This document shows positions 33,395 through 33,688 of a stretch of 33,688 nucleotides of DNA, piece by piece. Position 1 is the first letter of the stretch. Every line of letters starts with the position of its first letter. Made by a program: the position numbers and the translations under genes. The notes beneath the pieces are model-generated. The model did no database searches. It was given only the letters and a program-made list of their open reading frames with translations, and was not told the origin of the DNA. This DNA comes from Candidatus Rokuibacteriota bacterium (GTDB taxonomy: Bacteria > Methylomirabilota > Methylomirabilia > Rokubacteriales > CSP1-6): assembly GCA_016200085.1 (NCBI GenBank), contig JACQFL010000048.1, forward strand, positions 79,350-113,037, read 5' to 3'.

Positions 33395-33688
33395 TTACTT
33401 CATCGCGGCGATCGCCGCCTCGGCCTTCTCCTTCGCGGTCTTCATGTCGCCGGCCTTGCACGCCGCCTCGGCTTCCTTGATCAGGCTGGAAGCGTTGATG
33501 CCGGCGGTCTTGGAACCGGCCAGCGAGCGCGGCGCCTGGACGTTCTCCTGGCCGCGCGGGGCCTGCACGTTCTCCTGACCACGCGGCGCCTGGACGTTCT
33601 CCTGGCCGCGCGGGGCCTGCACGTTCTCCTGACCACGCGGCGCCTGGACGTTCTCCTGGCCGCGCGGGGCCTGCACGTTCTCCTGACC
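33395..33688 (-). CDS. Tandem-repeat protein, C-terminal part (runs off right edge)
   Basis: The leftward frame is open from the window edge to TAA at 33397-33395, 97 visible residues. The visible N-terminal part is a run of nearly perfect 9-residue repeats QENVQAPRG. It is followed by a short linker (SLAGSKTAGINASSL) and a C-terminal helix with IKEAEAACKAGDMKTAKEKAEAAIAAM. The helix resembles the C-terminal Ala/Lys-rich segment of small secreted or periplasmic bacterial proteins, but no family is certain. The start and any signal peptide lie outside the window. Confidence 0.75.
   Translation of the reverse strand, partial: GQENVQAPRGQENVQAPRGQENVQAPRGQENVQAPRGQENVQAPRGQENVQAPRSLAGSKTAGINASSLIKEAEAACKAGDMKTAKEKAEAAIAAMK
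33531..33688 (-). repeat. 27-bp coding tandem repeat with 54-bp higher-order period
   Basis: Units start at 33531, 33558, 33585, 33612, 33639 and 33666 (the last cut by the window edge). Two nucleotide versions alternate: on the plus strand GGCGCCTGGACG... and GGGGCCTGCACG..., differing at several positions yet encoding nearly the same peptide. The strict alternation gives a 54-bp period, showing recent duplication of a two-unit block. Confidence 0.9.

Noticed and set aside
33531..33688. CRISPR array
   Set aside because: The 27-bp repeats are contiguous with no spacers and stay in one coding frame, so they are a protein repeat.

Overview
The window is a very G+C-rich, densely coded bacterial chromosome segment with about 33 plausible intact genes, many joined by ATGA or GTGA stop/start overlaps. 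Gene content (form II CO-dehydrogenase-like molybdenum hydroxylase with MoxR/VWA/XdhC maturation genes, complete larE-larB-larC, NitT/TauT-type ABC importer, enolase-superfamily enzyme) resembles uncultivated soil or subsurface lineages such as Rokubacteria/Methylomirabilota. That assignment rests on recalled gene content and is only moderately sure.

Layout. 1-280: start of a leftward membrane protein. 408-4668: rightward thrC-like, CysO-like sulfur carrier, NIL-domain protein, aminotransferase, glycerate 2-kinase. 4791-11879: rlmN, mtaB, MTA phosphorylase, PfkB kinase, then larE-larB-larC for the nickel-pincer cofactor. 11880-12400: a small leftward coiled protein, a possible membrane peptide and the promoter of the next operon. 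12401-22201: Fe-S, molybdopterin and FAD subunits of a xanthine-dehydrogenase-family enzyme, a MocA-like cytidylyltransferase, a truncated VOC gene, a YjbQ-like gene, MoxR and VWA maturation genes, XdhC, a molybdopterin-binding protein and a SufU-like scaffold. 22198-26478: SufS, agmatinase-family enzyme, NfeD and slipin. 26628-27737: leftward muconate-cycloisomerase-like enzyme. 27819-27894: tRNA-Ala(CGC). 27979-30693: leftward ABC importer. 30832-31776: small genes and decayed genes. 31773-33308: leftward serine protease-rhodanese protein. 33395-right edge: leftward repeat protein.

The most notable signals are these. (1) The protease-rhodanese gene has one in-frame UGA exactly where the rhodanese catalytic Cys is expected. 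Its frame stays intact for 42 more codons and a SECIS-like hairpin sits 21 nt downstream, so it may be a selenoprotein with an unusual architecture. (2) At least five copies of a structured, G-tract-rich intergenic repeat are present. They show compensatory stem changes; three abut start codons and one supplies the C-terminal tail of the SufU-like protein. (3) Many starts lie only 7-10 nt after a -10-like hexamer, suggesting leaderless mRNAs. (4) A thrC-CysO-NIL cluster hints at thiocarboxylate-based sulfur transfer in amino-acid synthesis.

Sulfur, molybdenum and nickel cofactor handling links much of the window. SufS/SufU can supply sulfur, XdhC, MocA, MoxR and VWA proteins mature the Mo hydroxylase, and LarE/B/C build the Ni-pincer nucleotide. 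Positions, stems and codon phases were read by eye; no database search or folding program was run.
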